From: a virus | Strand: one strand, 5' to 3' | DNA: 24,586 nucleotides | Virus record (IMG/VR): IMGVR_UViG_3300014050_000130 | Coordinates: 1 to 24,586 of that record | In this document: positions 6,319 through 14,021 of the stretch, piece after piece | How the letters are laid out: each line of letters starts with the position of its first letter | How positions within the stretch are numbered: position 1 is the stretch's first letter | Made by a program: the position numbers and the translations under genes | Notes under the pieces: generated by a model | Databases searched by the model: none | What the model saw: the letters and a program-made list of their open reading frames with translations, nothing else | What the model was told of the DNA's origin: nothing

Positions 6319-6692
6319 TAGCCATCTATCCTTCCAATAATCCCTTGTGGATTCCAGTTACTAGAAGTGTCATTACCACTAGCCGTTTTGACTGGACCTT
6401 CTACCTTTGCACCAGTTAATGCGCCGTACTTACTTCCTGATTGACTGATTGGGTAGCCACAGTCATAACAGCGTGGAGCAGCATTCTGTACTGCCATGTA
6501 ATTGTTGCTTCCACATTCAGGACAAGATTGATTCTGACTTGCACTGCCAATTCGCAGTGAGGGTGCTTGTGGCTGAGGTGGAGTGTAAGGAGTCATCGGT
6601 TGTTGAGAAGGAGGCATAGGCGGTGAAACATCTCGTCTTGGTTGAGGTGTTTGGCTCTGTAACTTCTTTGCCCACCAATCGGCATTAGTCAT
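6318..6692 (-). CDS. Zinc-ribbon protein with Pro/Gln-rich linker
   Basis: The 124-residue protein has a short helical N-terminus (NADWWAKKLQ), a disordered Pro/Gln/Ser stretch to about residue 50, and a zinc-ribbon: C57PEC60 and C75YDC78. The rest is a Gly/Ser/Asn-rich tail. The layout suggests a flexible adaptor whose zinc ribbon binds nucleic acid or a replisome partner. It sits immediately before recA. A weak AAGG site lies upstream of the ATG, and the start overlaps the preceding gene by 8 bases. Function unknown. Confidence 0.72.
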   Translation of the reverse strand: MTNADWWAKKLQSQTPQPRRDVSPPMPPSQQPMTPYTPPQPQAPSLRIGSASQNQSCPECGSNNYMAVQNAAPRCYDCGYPISQSGSKYGALTGAKVEGPVKTASGNDTSSNWNPQGIIGRIDG

Positions 6693-7047
6693 CAGTCTTT
6701 ACCTTTCCTGTAACGTCAATGTTTCCAATCATAATTTGAAGGTAATTTATTAACTTTGTGCGACCATGAATTTCACCGCGTTTAAATGCGTCCTCTGCGT
6801 TTTGTTTATACTCAGGGGTATGGACAGCAAGTTCAAATCTTTTACGCCATTCTTCTGATTCAGCAATCTTCTTTAGATTATTTGCATGAAAGACTTCAAG
6901 TTCTTCGTTACGGTTTCGAAGACGCTGGTTTTCTGCAACTAATGACCTGTTAATTTCTTCAACGTCTTTAAAGTAAGACAGGCTATCGATTACAGCCTCA
7001 AGTTCTTTTTGCAACAATTCGGTGTTTAGTGGTAGTTCTTCGCTCAT
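6685..7047 (-). CDS. Hypothetical coiled-coil protein
   Basis: The 120-residue protein is acidic and helical. Residues about 8-70 show heptad-like spacing (LLQKELEAVIDSL, then INRSLVAENQRLRNRNEELEV) expected of a coiled coil. The C-terminal part (GRTKLINYLQIMIGNIDV) may be a small packing domain. An AGGAG site lies 6 bases before the ATG, which overlaps the upstream stop. No family recognised; oligomerisation is likely. Confidence 0.7.
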   Translation of the reverse strand: MSEELPLNTELLQKELEAVIDSLSYFKDVEEINRSLVAENQRLRNRNEELEVFHANNLKKIAESEEWRKRFELAVHTPEYKQNAEDAFKRGEIHGRTKLINYLQIMIGNIDVTGKVKTDD

Positions 7048-7481
7048 TTCATACTCCTTGGTTTAATCGGTCCTAGACTTAGTAATCCTATATCCACCAT
7101 CTGTGAAATTGCTCCAGTGACAGCAGCCATTGTTAATTGGTGTGTCCGTGCAAAATAAAACTCCCAATACTCTTCTGGGGCTTCTTTTGCTTCATCTCCC
7201 ATTTTTGTTCGATGTAATTCTGTTGTTGCTTTGGCAATCTGATATGTCTGAGCCACAATCAATGGCATCAAGTAAGCAATCTTGGCAACACGAGCATCGC
7301 TGTCTTGTTGCTCTTTTTCTGCAATCTCATCGCTAACGTATGAGGCTCCAGCAATCACACTTAGAGCAAATGCGTCATCAAGTTGAGAGTCTAAAAACAT
7401 CGACCTAATTCGATACATAATTTCTGCCATAAGTCGGTCTTCGTCCAACTCCAATGGCTTCTTTTTCTTGAACCACTTCAC
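7044..7481 (-). CDS. Hypothetical helical protein after polA
   Basis: About 145 residues starting at a GTG that overlaps the polA stop as GTGA, with a GGGGAG site 7 bases upstream. A longer version from ATG 7496 has no ribosome site. The N-terminus is basic (KWFKKKKP), followed by helices with moderately hydrophobic stretches (FALSVIAGASYV, IAYLMPLIVAQTYQIA, MAAVTGAISQMVDIGLL). These are probably buried helices of a soluble all-alpha protein, though membrane association cannot be excluded. No family recognised. Confidence 0.7.
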   Translation of the reverse strand: MKWFKKKKPLELDEDRLMAEIMYRIRSMFLDSQLDDAFALSVIAGASYVSDEIAEKEQQDSDARVAKIAYLMPLIVAQTYQIAKATTELHRTKMGDEAKEAPEEYWEFYFARTHQLTMAAVTGAISQMVDIGLLSLGPIKPRSMK

Positions 7482-9490
7482 TTTGCTTCTCCCCATTTCT
7501 GGACTATGTGTGTATCAGCAATAAGTGGAACAAGCATGTCGGGGAGTTTTACTCCCTCCATCGATTCTTTAATTGCTGCTGCTGTTTCTTCGGCTAGATG
7601 GTCTGGTGCAATTGTCACCAATTCGTCGTGTACAGTCAATAGGACATTCACAGTTGGCTCATTAATAAAGCAAGAATGTGCTCTAACCATGGCTAATTTG
7701 ATTAAGTCTGCAGCAGAACCCTGAATCACCGTGTTGAAGGCTTGGCGTTCTGCTCTGGACTTAGGTCCTAAATCGCTGCTAAGAATTTCTGGGATATAGC
7801 GTCGTCGTCCCAAAACTGTTGTTACATACGGCAATGGACGTTGCTGTCTTGCAATACGGATAACCCGATTTCTATAGTTATTGATAGAGGCAAACCTGTC
7901 GTTAAACAAGTCCATCAACTGATGTGCTTCTTTGACTGTGCAACCAATTTGGTCTGCAATTTTTTCAGGACCAACACCATAAGCAATTGCAAGCACCAAA
8001 ACCTTACCTGCACGACGGTCAACACCCATACGACTACCAATAGTGGTGTAGATGTCACCGCCATCAAGATAGTTCTTTACGAACGCAGGGTCTTTTGAGA
8101 ACGAAGCAATAATGCGTGGTTCAATTTGTGAGTAGTCAGCCACAATTAGTTTGTGTCCTGGTGGTGCAATAAAGAGGTTACGAATTAACTTTCCATATTC
8201 TCCTTGTGATGGAATGTTCTGCAGGTTTGGTTCACTACTAGAAAAACGCCCTGTTTCTGCACCATACGACTTAAAGTTTGTATGGACTTTTCCATTTACT
8301 AAAAGACTTTGACGTGAGACTGTGCGTGATTTACCTGCGGTTGTTCGAGTTACATCGCCACCTGAATACGGCGTTACATAGGTAGTCATCAGTTTGTTTA
8401 GGTCTTGATACCGCATAATTGCACCCACCAATGGGTCTTTTTCACGGTAGTACTCCAAGGCTTCAGAACTTACAGAATAATGATTAATCTGAACCTCTGC
8501 TCCGCTTCTCATTGCTTCTAGTCCTTTTGGAGTAAGAGCAATTTTAATTGTCTTGTTTGGGCGAATTCCTCGACCACCTTCAGACTTTGGAGTAAAAAGA
8601 ATTTTCTGTTTTTCTGGGATGGAGTTCATGTGGAACTCACGTCCAGCAATCTTGTACGCCTCTGCAGTTACGGCTACAAGGTCTTTTTCAATCTTCTTTT
8701 TGAGGCTATCAAGTTCTTCTGTGTCAATGAACGCTCCTGTTAATTCCATGTCTGCAAGAACTAAAAGAAGGTCCATCTCTAAACGCCATACCGTCATCAA
8801 CCCACGTTCTTTTAAACGAACGCTGTAAATCTTGTACAACTCCCAAGTGCTTTCAGCATCAATACCTGCATACTTTGCTACATCGCTAAACGCATGCTTT
8901 TCAACAGCATGTCCAATACCTTTAACAACTATCTTGTTAAGTTCTCGCTTTGAACAGTCGTCCAAACCTAATCCGTTTTTAGTTCTGTTATCTAAAATAA
9001 AAGACGCAATCATTGTGTCAAAGTACGGCTTTGGACAAACTACTCCTCTGTAGTACTTGGCAATTGCTTTGAGGTCGAACTTGATGTTGTGTCCGACTTT
9101 GATTTTGTCACTAAACAATAAAGGCTTGAGTGCTTTAAACACATCCCCTGGGAGGAGTTGGTCGGGAGCAGTATCGAAAACTGGTGTCCAACTATCCTCC
9201 CTTCTAGAATAATCTTGTTCACGTAATTCTTTTCCCTCTGCTAAACGCTTTTGTCCTGATGCTAATAATGGTTTTTCCCAATGCAAAAATTCGCCGTTTG
9301 GATGTCCCATTGGGATAACGTCCACACGTCCTTCGGTTGCAAAAGCAATCCATGTAACTTTATTTAAGACAGGGTGTACTCGTGCAAAGTCATCATCGCC
9401 TGTTGTTTCTACGTCAAAGGCGAATGCTGGTTGTGCCATGTATGCACTAACCATTTCATCTAAATCTTTTTGGTTTGTAATTATGTTCAT
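7478..9490 (-). CDS. polA: Family A DNA polymerase with 3'-5' exonuclease
   Basis: The 670-residue protein has both domains of a replicative phage Pol A. Exonuclease: FAFDVETTG (D26, E28), VGHNIKFDLKA (D139) and YAGID (Y207, D211). Polymerase: motif A ADYSQIEPR (D452), motif B RRAGKVLVLAIAYG (K496, Y504), and motif C TVHDELV (H621, D622). The 5'-3' exonuclease domain of bacterial Pol I is absent. At the site equivalent to E. coli Phe762 there is a leucine. I start it at ATG 9490, with an AGGAG site 4 bases upstream, rather than an upstream in-frame codon at 9547 that would begin inside a hairpin. It is the likely replicative polymerase, next to SSB. Confidence 0.96.
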   Translation of the reverse strand: MNIITNQKDLDEMVSAYMAQPAFAFDVETTGDDDFARVHPVLNKVTWIAFATEGRVDVIPMGHPNGEFLHWEKPLLASGQKRLAEGKELREQDYSRREDSWTPVFDTAPDQLLPGDVFKALKPLLFSDKIKVGHNIKFDLKAIAKYYRGVVCPKPYFDTMIASFILDNRTKNGLGLDDCSKRELNKIVVKGIGHAVEKHAFSDVAKYAGIDAESTWELYKIYSVRLKERGLMTVWRLEMDLLLVLADMELTGAFIDTEELDSLKKKIEKDLVAVTAEAYKIAGREFHMNSIPEKQKILFTPKSEGGRGIRPNKTIKIALTPKGLEAMRSGAEVQINHYSVSSEALEYYREKDPLVGAIMRYQDLNKLMTTYVTPYSGGDVTRTTAGKSRTVSRQSLLVNGKVHTNFKSYGAETGRFSSSEPNLQNIPSQGEYGKLIRNLFIAPPGHKLIVADYSQIEPRIIASFSKDPAFVKNYLDGGDIYTTIGSRMGVDRRAGKVLVLAIAYGVGPEKIADQIGCTVKEAHQLMDLFNDRFASINNYRNRVIRIARQQRPLPYVTTVLGRRRYIPEILSSDLGPKSRAERQAFNTVIQGSAADLIKLAMVRAHSCFINEPTVNVLLTVHDELVTIAPDHLAEETAAAIKESMEGVKLPDMLVPLIADTHIVQKWGEAK

Positions 9491-9511
9491 TATGCTCCTA
9501 AGAAGAAAGCA

Positions 9512-9544
9512 GGGGGCTGGGAAATAGAGGTAAAACCAGCCCCC
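9512..9544 (-). terminator. GC-rich hairpin between SSB and polA
   Basis: A perfect 9-bp inverted repeat, GGGGGCTGG (9512-9520) and CCAGCCCCC (9536-9544), encloses a 15-base loop. Read on the minus strand it is followed by TGCTTTCTTCTT, a pyrimidine-rich tract that is not a clean U-run. It lies downstream of the abundant SSB gene and ends about 20 bases before the polA start. It may end part of the SSB transcripts, giving more SSB than polymerase, or act as a 5' leader structure for polA. Confidence 0.6.
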
Positions 9545-9575
9545 CACTTGTTATGGGACGAGTTACTTTGACGGA

Positions 9576-10241
9576 CTAAGCAACTGAGCGAGCAATCTCA
9601 AGCAATTCAGAACGGGGGGTGTCCCAAATTACTTCAGGGCTGAATGGTTCAGCCTGTGCTACAAGCCCCTCAACCTGAGCAGGGTCAAGGTCCCAATCTT
9701 CTGCAAGGTCAGTAGGACGTACACGCTCAAGAGCGTATGTTGTCTGTGGACCAGTACCTGAACGTGAAATTGAATAGTAGAACTTATTCAACGGACCACG
9801 CTTAGGGTCATCATTCGCTGCTTTAATTTGACGGAACAGCGTTGGAGGTGCGGTAAGAATCATCGTCTTAGGTTCTTCCCCACTCAAGACAAGAACTGTA
9901 AACGCAAACTTACCTCGTGGCTTATCTCCGAGAATGTCGCATAGTGGGCAACCTTGTTCATCGGATTCAGCAATGCAAACGAACGAACGCTTACCTGAAG
10001 AACGGTCAATCCAATGCTGTTCATAAGCACGGAAAGGTCCGTCACCAATGAACTTGATTAGTTGGGATTCTTCAGAGAATTTGAAGTCGTTTGGGTATTC
10101 GCCATCTTTAACAGATGACTTGAGGATTTTTGAGGCTGCATCCCATCCAGACTGGACAGTTGTGCCTACTTTTGGTTTTGCATTTTCGTCATCTGCGTCT
10201 AAGTATGAATCTGCATTGACGTTTGGTGATGTGATAGACAT
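9576..10241 (-). CDS. Phage single-stranded DNA-binding protein
   Basis: The 221-residue protein resembles the gp32-type ssDNA-binding proteins of actinophages: an N-terminal acidic region, a core with LIKFIGDGPFRAYEQHWI and SFVCIAE, a C89/C98/C101 cluster (CPLCDILG) that may hold zinc, and PRGKFAFTVLVLSG. The C-terminal third is acidic and aromatic (DLAEDWDLDPAQVEG), as expected for the protein-interaction tail of an SSB. It should coat single strands and work with the polymerase, RecA and helicases. It is not a bacterial OB-type SSB by sequence. The 48-base gap upstream has no strong promoter that I can see. Confidence 0.8.
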   Translation of the reverse strand: MSITSPNVNADSYLDADDENAKPKVGTTVQSGWDAASKILKSSVKDGEYPNDFKFSEESQLIKFIGDGPFRAYEQHWIDRSSGKRSFVCIAESDEQGCPLCDILGDKPRGKFAFTVLVLSGEEPKTMILTAPPTLFRQIKAANDDPKRGPLNKFYYSISRSGTGPQTTYALERVRPTDLAEDWDLDPAQVEGLVAQAEPFSPEVIWDTPRSELLEIARSVA

Positions 10242-10289
10242 TGGTCTTCTTTCGGTCGTGAGGCTTTCGCACTCTGTTGGATGTGAGGT

Positions 10290-10763
10290 CTATTGACTCT
10301 CTGCTACTGAGTCCTTCCACCGCGAAACAATCGCATGTGTTAGGTCGGTATGCAAAGACCATTCTACACGAGCAGTTCCTAAAAGACCCCTTTTAGAAAA
10401 CTCTTCAACTGCTATTTCTATCAGTTTTCTTGTGTAGACACGGTTTCCGCTTACTTTCTGACCATTTAAGGTCTTAGAACGTAGACGATAAGGGGCACGA
10501 GGTATGTACCCCTTCTTTTCCCACGACCTAATGCTAATGATGCTCTTTTCAAGAGCCTTTGCCATAGCACCAATCGTGAAAACTTCTACTTCTTTTCCAC
10601 CTAGTGTTTTTAGGATTGGGTTTGCATCCCACGCATCCTCTTCAACAACACGGCGTTTTTTTGGCGTGGCTGATTCGCTTCTACGCTTTTGCTTTGACCC
10701 TGGAACATATTCAAGGTCAGAGAACGCAGCGAGAATCTCATCATCTCCACGTAATCCTGCCAT
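10290..10763 (-). CDS. MerR-like helix-turn-helix DNA-binding protein
   Basis: The 157-residue protein has a basic disordered N-terminus (SKQKRRSESATPKKRRV, from residue 23) and a MerR-type winged HTH near residues 60-115: EVFTIGAMAKALEKSIISIRSWEKKGYIP, then the wing with APYRLRS and NRVYTRKLIEIAVEEF. The long effector domain of classical MerR proteins is absent. Such proteins are common beside SSB in actinophages. It may regulate the replication genes or bind the origin; neither can be shown here. ATG with a modest AAGAG site; the previous gene stops 2 bases upstream. Confidence 0.82.
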   Translation of the reverse strand: MAGLRGDDEILAAFSDLEYVPGSKQKRRSESATPKKRRVVEEDAWDANPILKTLGGKEVEVFTIGAMAKALEKSIISIRSWEKKGYIPRAPYRLRSKTLNGQKVSGNRVYTRKLIEIAVEEFSKRGLLGTARVEWSLHTDLTHAIVSRWKDSVAESQ

Positions 10764-10765
10764 TG

Positions 10766-11044
10766 TTACTCTTTTGCAATAGCAATGGCTTGTTTAAGAG
10801 CGTTAGCCCAAACTTCATATTCAAATGCTTTGTCTTTGTTGCCTTTTTTCAAAGCATTGATAACAAGTTCTAGATGAGCAACATACTCATCAGTTAAATC
10901 AGCAATTATCTTTGTACGAACATTAATTCCTGTTGGAATAGAACGTACTGATTTTTCTTGCTCTTCAATTAGACGTGCAACTTTTTCTTTAGTTTTAGCA
11001 GGTTCTGGTTCCCACTGTTGGTGTCCTTTTGGAATTGGCATCAT
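10766..11044 (-). CDS. Hypothetical small helical protein
   Basis: The protein has 92 residues: a basic start (PIPKGHQQW), then two predicted amphipathic helices (KTKEKVARLIEEQEKSV and LVINALKKGNKDKAFEYEV). A GAGAG site lies before two tandem ATGs. It is in the operon between the SNF2 helicase side and the MerR-like gene. No family recognised. Confidence 0.65.
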   Translation of the reverse strand: MMPIPKGHQQWEPEPAKTKEKVARLIEEQEKSVRSIPTGINVRTKIIADLTDEYVAHLELVINALKKGNKDKAFEYEVWANALKQAIAIAKE

Positions 11045-11051
11045 TGTTCTC

Positions 11052-11489
11052 TCATTTCTTACTTAGGGTCAATGCCCAAGTAATGTTTGGCGGTGACATT
11101 TCGTCAACTTCTTCTTGAGTTAATGTGCCGTCATAAAGAGCAGCCAATAACTCATCTTCGTCAATCTTTTCAACGAGTTTTACAAGACGGTCTTTTAGAC
11201 CTTTCTCCTCGATGATTCGCATAGCAACTTCTTCATTGAGTTTAATTGCTACTCGCTTTTGCTTTTTAAAACTTACAAAATCATCAATTGGTTCTGGTAA
11301 CTCCAACCAAAAGTTTCCTTTGTCATCTTCGTAACCGTTCTCATCAATGTGCTTAAAGATTGATGAACGCAGTTCCTCTTTACGCTTTTCATGAACCTCG
11401 ATTACTTCTTTGACGTTCACGTACTCTTTGGCTTGAGTCATCAAATCATCTGACCCAAACTCACGTGGTGAATCGGCTGCTCTAGCCAT
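11052..11489 (-). CDS. Hypothetical charged protein
   Basis: The 145-residue protein is highly charged and mixed helix and strand: a helix EVIEVHEKRKEELRSSIFKHI, a strand-rich middle (GNFWLELPEPIDDFVSFKKQKR) and helices containing IDEDELLAAL. It has one of the strongest ribosome sites in the window (AGGAGG, 4-5 bases before ATG), so it should be well expressed. It is directly downstream of the SNF2 helicase gene, separated by 8 bases. I do not recognise the family. Confidence 0.7.
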   Translation of the reverse strand: MARAADSPREFGSDDLMTQAKEYVNVKEVIEVHEKRKEELRSSIFKHIDENGYEDDKGNFWLELPEPIDDFVSFKKQKRVAIKLNEEVAMRIIEEKGLKDRLVKLVEKIDEDELLAALYDGTLTQEEVDEMSPPNITWALTLSKK

Positions 11490-11497
11490 CTTGCCTC

Positions 11498-13066
11498 CTA
11501 TATTTGGTTTCTACTTAAGAAGTTTAGAAGACTGCCGACCGTTAAGTCAACGCCTCCCTTTGAATTAATTCCTGTGCCGTCAATGACCGCATCAGCAACG
11601 GCGTTCTTCTGATTCAACATCTCAAACTGTCGTTCTTCAATAGAATTCAAAACCAAGAAGTCTTGAATGATTACAGACTTCCAAGTGCTTGAGGCTCTAC
11701 GAATCCGAGAGTTACGTTGAACTGCTGTTCCAGAAGACCAAGGTAGGTCGTAATTTACCAGCAGGTTGGCTTGAGGTAGGTCTACGCCATACCCTCCAGC
11801 ATCAGAAGAAATTAAAACCCTAACTTCTGAAGAAGTTTGAAATTCTAATTTTGCCGATTCTTTTTCTTTTGCGTTCATTTCGCCACTATATGTGCGAGAG
11901 TCAATCTTCTTTAAGGAAAGAGACTTCTTTAACAAAGGCAACATTCCTAGATAACTCGTAAAGATAACCACCTTTGAGTTCTCGTCTGTCTCTAGGTGGT
12001 CAGCCACATAATCCACAACAGCCTCCAGTTTGGAATGGTTCTTGGCAAGATTATCTAGGTGACCACTGACATCTAGGGAGTGGACGTAGGAACTGCCGTG
12101 TTGACCCTCAGACTCCTTGAACTTAGTTGAACTTTCAACTAAAAGTGATGGATGGTCACAAAGCATTCTTAAAGAAGTTATCTTGGACATGATGGAGCCA
12201 CGCAGTGCATCTGCTGGGCTTCCTGGCTGGTAACCCTGACCATAATGAGCGTCTAAAGAAAAACCTCCGCCAAATAACTCCTGTGCTTCTGCCAGTTCAT
12301 TGGACAAGTCCATCGCAATCTTTTCATAAATGTCCCGCGACTTACTATCAAGTTTTACCTTGATAGGGTCAAGATGGATGGTTTCAGGCAAATACGGAGC
12401 CACGTCAGGGTCTGACTGTGCTTTTCTGACGGAGGCTTCCTTCATTTTTTCGTGAAGCAGTGGAAGGTTTCGATACCTTTGCACGCCACCAAAATTGTTG
12501 CGAACGATAAACGTCCTATCGAATAAATCAAAACGACCCAGTAATCCTGGTTCAACAAACTGCATAATGCTGTACAACTCTTCGGGTTTGCCGTTTTGAA
12601 TTGGAGTTCCTGTTAGTGCAAACCTAACGGGTATGGACTTTGCAAGTTCTTTTACCTTCTTTGTTCTTTTAGACCTAAACCCCTTTATGGCAGTTGCCTC
12701 ATCACAAACAACAGCCCCAAAATCTAAATGCTCTAATAGTTCCCAGTCATTGACAATGGACTCATAGTTGGTGATGACATAGTTGTGGTAACCAGCATCT
12801 GCGTACTGAAGTGTTCGTGCTGATTTTGACCCGTCAATGACTATCGACGTTGCATCTGAAAACTTAGCAATCTCACTTGCCCATTGATACTTGAGACTGG
12901 CTAAAGCAATAACCAACACAGGTTTTTGGTCTCGTATCTGCTCCATAGCAGCAATCGTCATACATGTTTTACCCAAACCCATTTCATACGCAACCAACAT
13001 CTTTTTGCGTTCAGCCATACGCTCTACTGCTTCAACTTGATAAGGCTTGAGGGTTCCTTTAAACAA
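11498..13066 (-). CDS. SNF2-family DNA helicase/translocase
   Basis: The protein (about 522 residues) has the SNF2 superfamily 2 motifs: LKPYQVEAV near the start, Walker A YEMGLGKT (27-34), DEAT box (122-125), LTGTPIQNG (from 151), and the second RecA-like lobe with IFTSYLG, SSDAGGYGVDLPQAN and motif VI QRNSRIRR. A closely spaced Leu/Lys-rich insert separates the lobes. Such phage enzymes translocate on duplex DNA and may remodel forks or remove bound proteins. I choose TTG 13066 because an AAAGGG site lies 6 bases upstream; TTG 13084 has none. It overlaps the primase gene by 8 bases. Confidence 0.92.
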   Translation of the reverse strand: MFKGTLKPYQVEAVERMAERKKMLVAYEMGLGKTCMTIAAMEQIRDQKPVLVIALASLKYQWASEIAKFSDATSIVIDGSKSARTLQYADAGYHNYVITNYESIVNDWELLEHLDFGAVVCDEATAIKGFRSKRTKKVKELAKSIPVRFALTGTPIQNGKPEELYSIMQFVEPGLLGRFDLFDRTFIVRNNFGGVQRYRNLPLLHEKMKEASVRKAQSDPDVAPYLPETIHLDPIKVKLDSKSRDIYEKIAMDLSNELAEAQELFGGGFSLDAHYGQGYQPGSPADALRGSIMSKITSLRMLCDHPSLLVESSTKFKESEGQHGSSYVHSLDVSGHLDNLAKNHSKLEAVVDYVADHLETDENSKVVIFTSYLGMLPLLKKSLSLKKIDSRTYSGEMNAKEKESAKLEFQTSSEVRVLISSDAGGYGVDLPQANLLVNYDLPWSSGTAVQRNSRIRRASSTWKSVIIQDFLVLNSIEERQFEMLNQKNAVADAVIDGTGINSKGGVDLTVGSLLNFLSRNQI

Positions 13067-14021
13067 GGTATGCCCTTTCCCCAAAAATCATGTCACGTGC
13101 ATTTGCAATTCCAAAACGAATATCTTCTTCCAACATATCGCCTGGGTCTTTAGCCTCAACCCCGTTGTAGTTAAAGAAGGTAACTTCCATTCCGTATTTA
13201 CGGGCATTAAGCAACAGTGACTCACAGGCTTTACGTCCTGCATCATCAATGCGTGGGTTATCAAAGGCTGCTACAACTCGAACACTTCTGCCCAACAGTT
13301 TTCGTTGGGTGTCACTTACCAATGCTCCAAAGGTAGCAACTGCTCCGTGAATACCGATGCTCTCTAAACGCACCACATCTAATGGAGACTCCACAAGAAC
13401 AATCAATTCTGTGCTCATGTGTTTATAGCCAAACAAGGTATGAGACTTCTTTATGCCTGTTGGACGATTCTTAAAATCTCTTTTACCTTCTGCTTTTTCC
13501 TGCCAACCCATGAGTTCGTTTGTGTAAGGGTCACGAATGACAATAATCCATTTGTCTTTATCCCACAGAACTTCGTACTTCTCACATGCTTCTGCGGTTA
13601 ACTTTCGTTTTTCTAAAGCCCATGCAGGTGGAGCGGTGAAGAGTGCAAGGCGTGCTTCAGACATGGGAAGAGGCTGAGGCAAAGAAACATAATCTCTCAT
13701 GTTCTTTAGCCTGTTGCCCAATTCCTCAACGGACACTTCCTGCATGTTAGCAAGCCATTCTTTGACTTGCTCATAGTCGATTACGCCGTCATCTTCAAAG
13801 AATTTCTGAACATTACCGACTAGAGAAAATACGCTCCCCTTCCAGCCACAAGAGAAACAAAGGTTTGCTCCTGTTTCTTGGTTTATCCAAAAGGAAGGAT
13901 TGCGGTCTTCTTTGCCAACGTTCTGCACGTGTAAAGGACAATGGCAAAGAATTTCATCCCCTCGTTCCCTAATAATTTCAATATCAAGATTATTGAGGAC
14001 CTCTTTTATGTCAATACTCAC
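13059..14021 (-). CDS. dnaG: DnaG-like primase (CHC2 zinc finger + Toprim)
   Basis: The 320-residue protein begins with a CHC2 zinc finger: C28, H31, C55 and C58 (CPLH and CFSCGW). The Toprim domain has its glutamate at E211 (LVESPLDVVRL) and acidic residues at D254, D259 and D260. The DxD element is unusual, reading AFDNPRIDDAG with three extra residues compared with the usual FDxDxAG. It is shorter than bacterial DnaG (about 600) and lacks the C-terminal helicase-binding domain. It makes RNA primers for the phage polymerase. The GTG start overlaps the dnaB stop as GTGA. Confidence 0.9.
   Translation of the reverse strand: MSIDIKEVLNNLDIEIIRERGDEILCHCPLHVQNVGKEDRNPSFWINQETGANLCFSCGWKGSVFSLVGNVQKFFEDDGVIDYEQVKEWLANMQEVSVEELGNRLKNMRDYVSLPQPLPMSEARLALFTAPPAWALEKRKLTAEACEKYEVLWDKDKWIIVIRDPYTNELMGWQEKAEGKRDFKNRPTGIKKSHTLFGYKHMSTELIVLVESPLDVVRLESIGIHGAVATFGALVSDTQRKLLGRSVRVVAAFDNPRIDDAGRKACESLLLNARKYGMEVTFFNYNGVEAKDPGDMLEEDIRFGIANARDMIFGERAYLV

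Noticed and set aside
9491-9547. Longer polA start at 9547 adding 19 residues
   Set aside because: The extension (starting GGWFYLYFP) is the translation of the intergenic hairpin, and ATG 9490 has its own AGGAG site and begins at the exonuclease domain.
10258-10288. Direct repeats of GTGAGG upstream of the SSB gene, 25 bp apart
   Set aside because: Six bases is too short to call an operator for the neighbouring MerR-like protein without conservation data.
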